Positions 1-10,700 of a stretch of 64,000 bases of DNA are shown in pieces. How positions within the stretch are numbered: position 1 is the stretch's first letter; the number at the start of each line of letters is the position of its first letter. The notes below the pieces were generated by a model. The model did no database searches. It saw only the letters and a list, made by a program, of their open reading frames with translations, and was not told the origin of the DNA. Both the position numbers and the translations under genes were made by a program. The stretch lies in contig CM075102.1 in NCBI GenBank assembly GCA_037576195.1, forward strand, positions 1,612,001-1,676,000, written 5' to 3'. This DNA comes from Phytoseiulus persimilis (lineage: Eukaryota > Arthropoda > Arachnida > Mesostigmata > Phytoseiidae).

Positions 1-159
1 CAGTGTTCCGCCATCACGTCCATTTAAAGTGGAGCATGAGGTAGGAGAGCACGGGAGCTCTTTGAAAGCAGTCGCCTTCCGTTCGAGGCCTTACGTCAGG
101 GTTTCCAGTGTTCCCATACTTCCCGGGCGAAAGCAATGTATTCCCGGGCGGCGGATATC

Positions 160-176
160 GGGGGGGGGGGGGGGGG
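160..176. repeat. Poly-G homopolymer tract (17 G)
   Basis: An uninterrupted run of 17 G. It is a simple-sequence tract without coding meaning. Such runs are prone to length error in assemblies, so the exact count should not be trusted. Confidence 0.9.
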
Positions 177-1729
177 AGCAGTGAAGCGCAGCGGAAAAAT
201 GTTGGAGCGACCATGCAAACAAGTCATCCTTTGGAGAAGCTCTGAACGTCCCGCGGATTACAGAGTGCAACTCCGTTGAGGGGTTTCCGAACAGTTATTT
301 TCCTGGAGAATGTAATGTGATTACAGAGCAAGCGTACCGGCGCCGTCAGAGACAGAGCTGTGGAAGGGGAACTGGGCAGCAACGATGGAGAATCCCCCCA
401 CGCGTCAACGAGATATTTCAGGTCCGACAACACGTAGGGTGTTTGGATCAGAGTCCCTCGCGACACTATCATGAGCTGTTTTCTTGCAATGTGAAAAAAA
501 CCTTCCCGTTTTGTCGACGAGGGCTGGAAAACTCGGCGAGTCTCATGGATCACTCGGTCGGTCCCTTTGATTTTCCGCGTGCAATGCATACAAGAGAAGG
601 AATGCATGTTGGTCTCTTGATGCTGGTGACATTCTGTTTGCTGGCGGCGATCATCGACACATTCTTCCTCCTCCGTTGAATGAGCATCTGGGCCATAATC
701 TGACAACCGTGGGGCCGACGGGTTTGACCACGTCGAGGAACGCGACAGAAGGTAAGGGGCACAGGAGGCCCGTGTGCCCCCTCTGTGTAAATGATCTGAG
801 ACCCTTCCGGAACTGTGAGACGGACGAGCAGCGTTCCCTGCGGTATCGGAGTAAAAATGGCCCGAAATCGTTGTCGGAGGATACTCCAGAAGGCAAACAT
901 TGTTGGTCTCGATATTCAACAACCCATACAGAAACATGACAGCGTGAAAGTCTAACATTCAATCTTTGCAAGGAGGATGTGATGTTTATGAACTTAAATA
1001 CCGCCGTCTGGGAACCAGTGGTCTGAGCCAGCGAGCGAAGCCACGCGAGCACGCCCCGGTTGAGGCACTGTGAGGCGATTGAGCCCGAGGTGGAGGTCCG
1101 GACGCGGCGCGCGTAGGTTAGGCTGAAACTTTAGAAGATTTGGCGACTGGGCCGGACCTTGATTTTCATGTCTGAGCGAGAACTTCCCACATCGAGTGAT
1201 AGCTCCCGTGACTAGAACGAAGGCTAAAGAATTAGAACGCGTTCTCAAATATTTGGACATACTCGCAGCTCCAATCATTATCATGACCTGCTCGGGTCCA
1301 GTGCTTGTCTTTGATGCTGTCCCCGTCTCAGCGCTTCCTTCCGAACTCTCCGTGGGCGGAGCGGGCGTCCCTCTCAGAGCCCCCGCCCTCATCATAACAA
1401 TGGATGGGAAAGCCGATCTGACGGAACGATGGCGCCGACTTGAGATCAGAAGCCGATCCTGGTACGATGGTACCTCAGTTAGCGAAAAGCATCAAGTAGT
1501 CAACTCGAGGGGCGACATGCGTCCTGGACTGATCAACGGCCGCGAGTCAGGACAAGCTGCAGCAATTTTCTCCGGTGGACCGCCGGGGTAAACGCGCGAG
1601 GGAAGCGTCCGACGTTCTGACGAATGAAGTTCAGAACTCGAGAGGAGAGCCAGAATGAAACTTCGGGAGCTCTATCTGTTGGTGATTCCAATCCGTAAAT
1701 GGAGCGAGTGAGTCGACTAGCGTAGATTG
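177..1729. other. No recognisable gene
   Basis: Only short open frames occur here (up to 244 codons if the minus-strand frame at 224-958 is counted). Their composition is arginine- and serine-rich and low-complexity, and I see no known motif, no convincing splice-bounded exon and no RNA gene. I treat the stretch as non-coding or as flanks of decayed transposons. Confidence 0.4.
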
Positions 1730-2490
1730 ATTCTGAAGATCACTCTCTTGGGCGGGATGTAAACTCATCGAACCGGTTACTGGAAACTGCTACGGCTGAG
1801 TGGAGATCTCAGTTGCGTATTGTAGGAGCCCTGCGAACACTCAAAGAGCATTCCGAAATCAACGGGCTGACGATCAACGTAGCGAAGACGGAAGCCATGA
1901 AGTTCGGCAACGGCCGCCCATCATAATCGGGTGACGTGTTTCGACTTGGAAATCAGTGGTCGTTCAGCGGCTTTCCAATCTTAGGACAGGACTGACCGAA
2001 CGGGGAGTCAGCTCCCCTAGTAATATTGTATGAAGAATCCGAAAAAATCGCCTCCGCTTCGATCCCCAGGCCATGACAACACCGCGCTCGCCCGCTCCGA
2101 CTTGAAACTTGCACCCATCCTACGGCATCCAGCTGGTCTGGAACCGACTCTCGAGATCACAGCTCGAACAAATTAACAAACTGAAAGCCACTTATTTGAA
2201 ATCAGCTCTCGGAGTTGATCGATCAACTAAAAACCGCCTCGTATACTGGTTGACAGGCTCTCCACCGTTCACAGGACAACTCCAGAAGACCTTCAACCTC
2301 ACGAGGACTGAGGCTTTCGAAATCATATCGAGCACTGTGTCACAAAAATGACCGACATCAACAAGGAATTTTTGCGCACACCCGCGATGACCACTGAATG
2401 GTGGAAGACTTCCAACTGTAGACTGAGACACCGAATCACGCGAGGAGCCGTTTACGGTGCATCCTACGATCTGTATCCGAAAATCTAGTC
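1730..2490 (+). mobile_element. Non-LTR retrotransposon relic A (end of RT and downstream region)
   Basis: The plus strand conceptually encodes scraps of a LINE-type polymerase. Around 1860-1915 one frame reads NGLTINVAKTEAMKFGNG, the thumb-side signature that follows the catalytic YADD in LINE reverse transcriptases. At 2109-2351 another frame carries a region (YGIQLVWNRLSRSQLEQINK, then a stretch with TKNRLVYWLTGSPPF) that is clearly related to the region after the RT domain in the second relic at 5.2-5.4 kb. Stops and frame changes break the reading frame several times, so it is dead. No poly(A) tail or target-site duplication was identified. The family assignment rests on remembered motif shapes and on similarity to the second copy. 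Confidence 0.65.
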
Positions 2491-3919
2491 ACCTCGAAAT
2501 TGACGAACATTTTTTATAATGTAAAATACTCATGTAAAATATGAATGTCAAATATGAATGTCTGTGTTGATTTCTAACAAAAGAGGCACAGATTGAGATT
2601 GGCAATGAACGCTTTTCAAAGCATTGTGGTACAACGAGTCGGAGCTGTGTTTAGATGTTTCACTAAATATCTTCCGTGCTCCCGCGGAGTTCGGCTTCTT
2701 AGCACGAACCCATATTCGACGATGAATTTCGCTCAATTTTCCCCGGCAGTCGGTAAACGGGTTCACTCCAACATTCCGTGACATCGTGGAGAGCGATTCC
2801 CGGAAGACTCGAGAAGAATGGAAGCGATCAGCCGAGAACAAGCCACGGATCTGTAGTACGAAGGGTCACCGGTATTGCATCAAGTTGGGATGTGTCCCCA
2901 CTCGCAGAATCGACGCTGCAGGCACATTCGGGGAGCTTCAACGACAGAGGAGGGGGTCCGTAATTTCCACCTTCCCGTGTCGGTGTTCGGAAGCACACGT
3001 GACTCTAAGCGATGCGAGTATTTTTTTCTTGTTGAACAACTCACTAATAGTGTGCCACTAGGAGAGACGTCTCCTAGGATAGCCGAATTCTCGAAACTGA
3101 GAACTGATTGTTCTTCGCAACAGCTCTTGACGACAGTTTGCGATAAGACGACGAGAAAAATCTGATAAATACGTAGGAGTAATGAGTTATTTATTCCCGA
3201 GTCTGAAATACGTCAATTTTCCTGTGTAGGCCGTGATTATAATCTCTGGAAGAGCTCAGAATGCTCATGACTAGGGCCTGGGAGTCTAGGTGATTTCTCG
3301 GAATGATTCCATCAATCGCCCAGGATTGCATCATATTCATCACATTGGAGTTCCCCCTCAAAAACTGCGGAGGTTGTTGCCTGTGCTTCACAACCGTTTA
3401 GAGCGAGCGTCGTCTGGTTCTCTCCACGGAAACGACGAGAAGTGTCAGGAGAGTTGAGAGACAACACCTCAAGAAAATCATGATCTCGCTTTATTCGGGC
3501 TTGTTTCGATGATTCTCTTTGAGCTCAGTGAAGTCAGCTCACCCCCGCGACCGATTTCCACTGGAACGCTCGAGAATTCCACGGACTTCACGGTAACCGA
3601 CCCCGATGGGATTCGGAGGAAGCTTAGCCGTGGGCAGGTGCTACAACGATCAACATTCGTAGCGGGGCCCATCGAAGTCGCATCATTGTGGGAAATTGAT
3701 CTGGATTTGTGATCAGCGTCGAAGGTACAATCTCACTGGCTGCCGAGTTTCCCGCCGTCACTCACAGGGCTCCTCGATTGTGGAACAATGTCTCAAAATA
3801 AGCTTGGCGTCCAGTGATGTCTGGTCGCCAATGCGAATGGGTGGATCGAGCGATCATCTTAGAGTGGTAGTAGCGTAGTGTTTCCTGTTCACCAACGACG
3901 CCCTACAATTCCCATCAGA
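2491..3919. other. Spacer between the two retrotransposon relics
   Basis: I see no recognisable protein or RNA. The stretch is AT-richer just after 2.5 kb. The part after about 3.5 kb may contain badly decayed 5' sequence of relic B (the N-terminal half of its endonuclease), but I could not identify endonuclease motifs there. Confidence 0.3.
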
Positions 3920-5690
3920 GACTTGAATGTCCGGCTGGATAGACCTCGTGCGTCAGAGACAGTCGACTTCACGGAGACGCTCGGTGACGCCGGGTTCTGG
4001 ATGGCCACGGATCCGGAGATGCCCAGGCAAAGAGCACCAGATGAGAATGGGTGATCAAATCAGACCACCCGCTCCACTTGATATCGACATCAAAGAAACC
4101 CACACCAGCAATCAAGCGCCTTCCAGTGGGTAAACACTTCGATGTAACCACGGGAGGAGACATTGAGCAGTACTGCCAAACGCTCACACAGCTTGTTGGA
4201 GAGTGCATAGTAAAGTAATAACAAATGGTCCGCCACGGCCTGAAAGTTGGTTCAACACAAGATGCGCTTCGGCAAGGAAACTACAGTACCAAGCATCTTT
4301 GCTCGCGAGAGAGAAACCGGGGATGCAAACACTGGCTGCAAAACTGAAAACTATATACAGTCGGACGCTGAAGCAAGCGGAGTCCTATTGGAAAATACAG
4401 CACTTATGGCTTAGGCTATCCGGGATGCATCGAGCCTCGTGTCCCGTGGGAACCCAGGCCCTAATCCGACACTTCGGCCAAATCTTCGCATCGAGGAGCT
4501 TACTACCCCGAAATATTGAGGTATACAGCACGGAGTGCGAAGCTCAATAAGGAATACTAAGAGAAACCCTGTACGAGAGTTCGACATAGTAGATGTCGCT
4601 TACGTCATATCGACACTCCGAGCAACCATTCCTCGGGACCGCACGACATCAGGAACGAACACCTGAGAGAAGCCATCTCCATGATCTCGCACTGGACTGC
4701 TATATTCAACGCGTGCTTCGCCTGAGGCCACATCCCGGCTGGATGGAGAAACTGCACCATGACGTTTCTGTACAAGGGGAAAGAATCGTTAGTTGACCGA
4801 ACCTCATGGAGAGGGATTGGAATGGAAACATAAAGACCAGACTAGAACCGTGGACATCATCTTTTTCGCGGAGGACCTCGTTCTGTTCAGCACAAATCGG
4901 TGCCACCCGCAACAAGCGCTCCACACACCCGGCCTATGTGTCAACGAGGTCGGACCCCAGAAAAATTCGAAGAAAACGTGGGCAATGAAGGATGCTGCGG
5001 TCCACAACCGCTGCAATTTGTGAATCGCGTCACGAACTTGGGAGTGACTCTCAGTCCCAACGGCCGTTCGTTCTCAACACCTGTACTCAACCGATTCAAG
5101 AAGGCCCTCGCCGTTGCCTCAGCCATCAAGCAACCATCGGAACTATCGAATGAGAGGGCATTGAAGCTGTTCAGACTCAAAGCATCGCTGACAGCAGCAT
5201 ACGGCATCAGAGTCATATGGAACAAGCTCACGAAGAGAGATCTGGCGCTATTCGACCGCATCAAGCCAACCTTCCTGAGAAGGTGATGGGATTTACGAGG
5301 CAAACAGAAAATCGGATGGTCTACCTACTAGTAGGGTTACCTTTGTTCGTCGAAGAGCTGATGCAGCAATCCTACCTCCAAGAAATGGAGGCGTCAAGGA
5401 AATTCATTCGCACGCACGAAGACAAGCTGTCATCAGTCGACCATGAGTTGTTCTACACTAATGGGATGACAACCACCGAATGGAGAGGTTCGAGTCAGAG
5501 GAACCGCCACCTCGTGTCAACGCTTGCCGACCACGCTTCTCACGCTCAACTCTGTATGAAGGGAGAATACCACGCGCCAAATGATGATTGTCAATGTCAG
5601 AGATGTGGACTACAGTGCTGGATATACCATGCAATCAACTGTAGACTAGTCAGAAGCATTGCCAGTATAGCGGAGCTACAGTAGTTAGAA
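3920..5690 (+). mobile_element. Non-LTR retrotransposon relic B (endonuclease end, RT, C-terminal zinc knuckle), internally deleted
   Basis: The parts run in element order across changing frames. At about 3945-4020 there is an endonuclease-like segment (ETVDFTETLGDAGFW). At 4060-4074 is SDHPL, which matches the final catalytic motif of APE-type LINE endonucleases. The endonuclease-RT linker is open at 4203-4550. RT finger segments follow at 4580-4830 (including FLYKGKES and SWRGIG). The sequence then jumps directly to the palm at 4865-4876, which reads F-A-E-D where active elements have F/Y-A-D-D. Thumb and post-RT parts follow (4900-5286, then a shifted frame to 5684). Near the end a C-x2-C-x7-H-x3-C knuckle is visible at about 5600-5645. 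The motifs between finger and palm are missing, so there is an internal deletion near 4.83 kb as well as frameshifts and a lost catalytic aspartate. The clade (I/R1/CR1-like) is inference. Confidence 0.75.
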
Positions 5691-5785
5691 AACAGGGTAT
5701 GCAAGAATCTGGAGAATATGCATCTGCAAGAAAAGGTATCTGTTAAATATGTCAATGGAATAAATCAATAAACTGTATTCAAAGA

Positions 5786-6744
5786 ATGGAGAAACAAGGG
5801 AAGGACGAACACATTGATGATAGATCTAAGATATTCATCAGGGCCCGAGAGTTTATGTATTTAGATATGCACGAAAATATGGCCCGATGCAGAAGCCTGA
5901 CGAGTCTGTGGCGAGGCGAAACCCACCATGACGGCGTGCTCCTCTTCGTCACGAATACAGCTCTCCACATGAGGAGAGCCAGTCAAACGCTGCGAGGACT
6001 GTCCCCGAAGATGTGTCACGTTACTTGTGTAGCGCATGGACTCAACAGAGTCGCAGGAGAGGTTCGGCGAACTTTCCCAGACGAAGATGATCTCATCGTG
6101 AACGTGGAGGAGATATTCCTGAAATCGCCGAGTGGAGTCCAAGCCTTCAAAGGCGCTCTGGACATTCGCTTCCCACCGTGCCCGATAGTCTCGCGTTGGG
6201 GAACATGGATCCAGGCCGCCGTTCACTACGGGGCTCATCTCGGAAACCTCGAGAAGTTAATTAGCGAGCCCCTTAACGCCGATGAGGCACCTCAAATTTC
6301 AAGAGCTAGAGAGGAATTCGAGAGGTATGCGCTCGAAACAGATCCCGCAACCATGAGCAGCATGTTCGGAGCTCTGCCAACGGTGATCCAAGAACTCGAA
6401 ACTTATGGCATGCCACTCTTGAACGCGATATCTGTGAACCGAGAGTTCCGATCGGTAATGTGGAACATTCGGAGTTCACGGTCGAGGAACGACCGAGGGA
6501 GAACCTCAAAAGTTTTCGGGAACAACGTCGGATTACAACACCGCCTCAATACGGAGCGATAGTAGCGAGGAGCATTCGTGCTATCGCGAACTGCACTCTC
6601 TATATGATCTTTCGCGATTCAGATTTGCAGTTTCCCTCTGGAGTGGAACGATCTGCCTCGGAGCTCCAAGCCTTTCCGCGGGACAACCGGAGGAGTTCCG
6701 AGTTGGAGAACATGACCTTCGTGGTTGTACTGAGAAATCGATAG
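5786..6744 (+). pseudogene. hAT-superfamily transposase relic with frameshift
   Basis: A 258-codon ATG frame (5786-6562) resembles the central part of the hAT-like transposases common in arthropod genomes. It reads LSPKMCHVTCVAHGLNRVA followed by a region with PDEDDLIVNVEEIFLKSPSG, then CPIVSRWGTWIQAAVHYGAH, in the order expected for the family. The position I remember as VTDAA reads VTNTA here, so an acidic residue is probably lost. The C-terminal dimerisation segment is not in this frame. It continues in the overlapping +1/+2 frame at about 6600-6744 as FPSGVERSASELQAFPRDNR and then an ENMTF block, matching the family's VERSFS..L..DNRR..ENMT pattern. The frame change near 6.5 kb together with the missing N-terminal BED finger makes this a dead copy. 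Terminal inverted repeats and the 8-bp duplication were not found. Confidence 0.8.
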
Positions 6745-7539
6745 ATAAAACCAGCGATCTGCAAACTAGAAAGAACAGAGCATACGTCGATACCGTCTGT
6801 ACAATTACATATACACAACCGCGCGCCTCTGGTCTCTACTCCACACACGCAGCTACTCAAACTAATTTGATGACCTATGAACTTATGATGGCAGTCGTCT
6901 GAGGTTCGTTCGCTGAGATAATCGTGATTTTTTCCGGAATCGTCACATTCTCCTTGCACTGATGCATCTTTGAGCGTTAATCCCACTCCGAAGGCGAACC
7001 TCATGTGCACATGTATGCTGCATATGCCGTGTACACAATAGTGTCCATGTGCATACTGTATATGCAGTACAAGCCGACCTTCGGCCGACTGCGGTTCCTG
7101 ACATGGAGACACTTTTCTCCCTCTTCATTGAGTCGCATCATTTCTGAAGATATCTACTCATACGGTCAATCGATGCACGTTGTCACTTTTCTGTGTGGCA
7201 GTTTGCTCCGCACGGATCGAAAATTTCAACAAAATGGTGGGATATAGCCGCAGATCGAATTATGTCTTCGGCTGTCCCCGGAGTTTTTCTTGTAGTTTCG
7301 CTCCAGCCCCCTGAATATGACATTGAATCGCTTGATCCTGCTTGTTATGGAGCTCGTTTTTTTCGGTTCGCGCTTCTGCTCCTGGAAATCGTCGCTGAAA
7401 TGCATCTTGTCCCGTAAACGGTCTGCTACGCTCCTGTAGACATTCGCGGAGGAGATCCTCGACGACGGTCTTGTGGGTTCTCGTAGACACTCGGAGATGC
7501 CGAATCCACCGCCGTAACACCGCTGAGGACTTCGTGAAG
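6745..7539. other. No recognisable gene; 3' flank of hAT relic
   Basis: There are short overlapping frames on the minus strand only. Alternating purine/pyrimidine stretches (ATGTGCACATGTATG-type, about 7000-7060) give a small low-complexity patch. I see no gene. Confidence 0.35.
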
Positions 7540-7745
7540 TATGGTGAGATCGACGCCGGAATCACCCCGTCAGATTCCGAAAAGAATCGACAGATCGATC
7601 TTGGAATCACCTTCTCAAACCCAGCAAAATATTTGGTCCTTTTGGGAGCAACTCCTCGGACCCAGAGTAGTCTGGTCAGATCGACGCTGGAATCATTTCC
7701 TCAGACTCCGAGAAGTACGGTCATACCGATCCAGGAATCGAATCC
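7540..7745. repeat. Degenerate minisatellite, period about 45 bp
   Basis: A motif of the form AGATCGAYGCYGGAATCA recurs at about 7547, 7592, 7678 and (weaker) 7724. Successive spacings are 45, 86 (two units) and 46 bp. A third, badly eroded unit falls between 7635 and 7677, giving about five copies, and a partial unit may precede at 7480-7540. Because the period is a multiple of three, the plus strand stays open through the array (7471-7749), but the open frame is explained by the repeat and I do not call a gene. Confidence 0.7.
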
Positions 7746-10700
7746 TTGAACTCAATGCACATACATGTTATGAAGAAGCGCTTTCGTCATGACGTGCCCA
7801 TCCCTTGTCAAAGCCAAGAGAGGCGAGGGTCGCTTGTGTTTCACCGAACGAATCCCAGTTCTCCGCGGCTTGGATGATTTGGTAGCAAGAACTGAATTTG
7901 TAGCTTGGGCTTGACAAACATGAACTTCCTCTTCAAAGAATGTTGTGTTTGCTTTACGCTGTATCACAACAAACAATACCACGGTTGAACTTTCGGCCGA
8001 CCTCCCACTCCCCTTCCCGCCCCTTTTGCTCCGAGGGATCGCAGAGGTCGCTCCGTCCAACAGCCTGAGTTTCAGATGTTTGCCCGAAGTGAAAGAGATG
8101 AGCACTGACGTGAACTCTGTGAACCGCGGCCGTTTCGCTGTTCAGCCCAACAAAAAAATTCACTCCGAGCAGTCTTCGACTCGTTCTGGATTTTTTGAAT
8201 GAAAACAACTCCCGAGTCACAATACCGGGGAATTGATAGCATGTCTTCCTGCATACAGTTTCTTGTCATCAAAGACATGAATTGTGCTTGAAACAAACTG
8301 TTGTCCCTCTCTCGTGGTTCTCGACCACCTGGTCGGAGTAGTCGATGCGAAGCCTCCCCGAGTCGTCGTCACTTCCATGCGTCGGAGGCATGCGTCGGAA
8401 AAAAGTTCCATCCCTTATGATCCGCCTCAGAGCTCGATAATATGACCTGAGCATCCGATAGGTGATATACACAAGTCCTCAGCGATCCGCACTCAAGCCA
8501 ACACCCGCCGTCCAGCATTTTTGTGGAATTCGATCTCGCTGGTTGAGGAGCTCGGCTGTAGCTTCCTCCCTCGCAGGCTTCCAAGTCTGCCTGGAGATAC
8601 AACGGGATCACATGTAACTTGAACAGCTTGACATAAGCCGACAGTCACGACACGGTGAACTCTCCTGAGCCGTATCATAAGCCAGGGAGACCTGAGTTTC
8701 AATCACCGGCATCGCGTTCTAGCTGAACCCGAATCCTTCAGACGAGAGCTTTTGCCAGTCGGAATGGGGGAGCGCATCGCTGTTGATATCGGGAGCGGCA
8801 CGCAGCGCGAGGAGATCTTCGAGCGAGATTGGCGAGATCAGAATCAAGTCTTTCCGGAACAAATAAGGATGTGGGCAGTTCGTGAATGTGGTCCGGAGAC
8901 GGCCACGGGATCACATGTACCTTTTCGCAACTGCTCAGTTCCATGGAATTCGCCGATTTCGGACAGAATAGGATGGCGTGCACCGAGGCTCCAAAGGCTC
9001 ATCTGGACGCATCCCCGACAATATGAGCAAGCCCTGTCTCGCGAAAAGGTATCAACCTTTGGATAAGTCAATAGACGGAGCGCGATGGGAGCGCCAGTAG
9101 AAGATGGAGAGATAATAATCGACGAGACGAATGGCTTTGTCCCGTTTTCTTTTTGGTAACAAGGGACCTGGTCCCCTACGAGGCTCCCGGAACCCGGCGT
9201 TTTCAGCATGTGCAAGATCGAGCGTTATCAGGCGATCTGGCTTCTTCCCGTGTCTCTGGGAGAATTCCCCAGGATCCGGTTTCCTACGTTAAATCTAGAA
9301 ATGTACTTCAAGGTGCTGCAGATGGGGAGCGTTCCAATTTGGATCCGTTCCGGATGAAGAACTTGTGATCTCATGGACTTGTCAGGTAGCGAACTCGGCT
9401 GAAAATGAACTTTTCAGTGATCGAACGCGGGAAGAAGTTCGACCGTCGAGCCGCCCTGCCGGAACATGGAAACAGAGACGAGCTGGGCGAGAGACATCAC
9501 CGTAGCGAGCAAGTATCCATTCTGCCAGGGGGACGAAGAAGAAGCAAGGAATCCTCATCTAACGACTTCCTCATTGGAGAGGCTCGATTCCTGGAGAGTC
9601 CGTTCAAATCCGTTGGGAATGACACGGAACCAGCGGCTGACGACGATCATCACGCCGAACAGCTCCGGATCGATCCAGGTCGCAACCGAATCGCTCTGGA
9701 GTACAAGAAATACTCTGTTTCTGACCCACGACGACCGTTCTCCTAGTGTTCATTCGACAGCTTGAGAACACCCAGGCTCCCGAATCCTCTGGAAGCATGG
9801 GATCCTCACTCAGGTCGACAAGTTGCGTCGCACCGAGCAAAAGCTCTCGTTCTGGCCACTGAAGGAGACTTTGGTTGGATGAATCTGAAGGTGGTTTCCA
9901 TGTTAGGTTTCGACGGGAGTTTTTCTACTTTTCCCAAAGTTCTGTCTTGGAGATCTCTTTCGAGCCTCCATAAGCGTGGCTCCGGAGCCTTGTTTGATTG
10001 TTGTAGCCCATATAGCTCCAAGATATGGTGGGGATCGTTATCATCCGTCTCCGCTGCCCCCGCCAGAGCAAGGCGTCGAAGGTCGCCTTATTGGCTCTTG
10101 GCCTCCAACTTTCTTGTGGGCAAGCCCCCGGGAATGGGTTTATCCCATGGCAAAGAATATCCCCTTGCGCAGCTCTGAGACCGTAATGGTGCTTGAAACC
10201 GAGCGAGTGTTAGACAGAGATTAAGTCTGATGAAATTCTTTCACTAATGAGAGCCGTGCACCTTCTGACCCACGTTTGTATTCAGCTGTACACCTATTAG
10301 TGAGCCTCGGAGGGAATTGTCGGTTCCGGGCATTCCGGAGCTCTCATCAGTTACACAAAAACCCTCGATTTGCGGACGGTTCAGGCGCGGAGCGGTCCCA
10401 CTACAGCTCGAACCAATCTGACTTCCCGGCTCCCTCCCGACCGCATTCTGAGCGAGTCGCCCGAAGCTTCGAATTCCGCAGGGATTTCCCCTCACGTCAA
10501 AATCAATGATCGAGTAAACTTCTTGAAACCCCATCAGACCCAGCCGCGCAGACGGCGATCGCATAATTCTGGAACCCTCCATTGGAAACTTTTGATGTGA
10601 TTCGGGACATTGAACACAAATCCGCGGCGTTCAGCTCTTTGCCATCCCCTACATGTAACATTTATTTTCAAGCGAACCCGTCCCCCTCACGGAGGGCGGC

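Noticed and set aside
224-958. 244-codon minus-strand frame near the window start
   Set aside because: Low-complexity composition, no motif, overlapped by several other open frames on both strands; no evidence for coding.
7471-7792. Two overlapping plus-strand frames over the minisatellite as a repeat protein
   Set aside because: Openness is explained by a 45-bp period; no start context, splice sites or partner exons.
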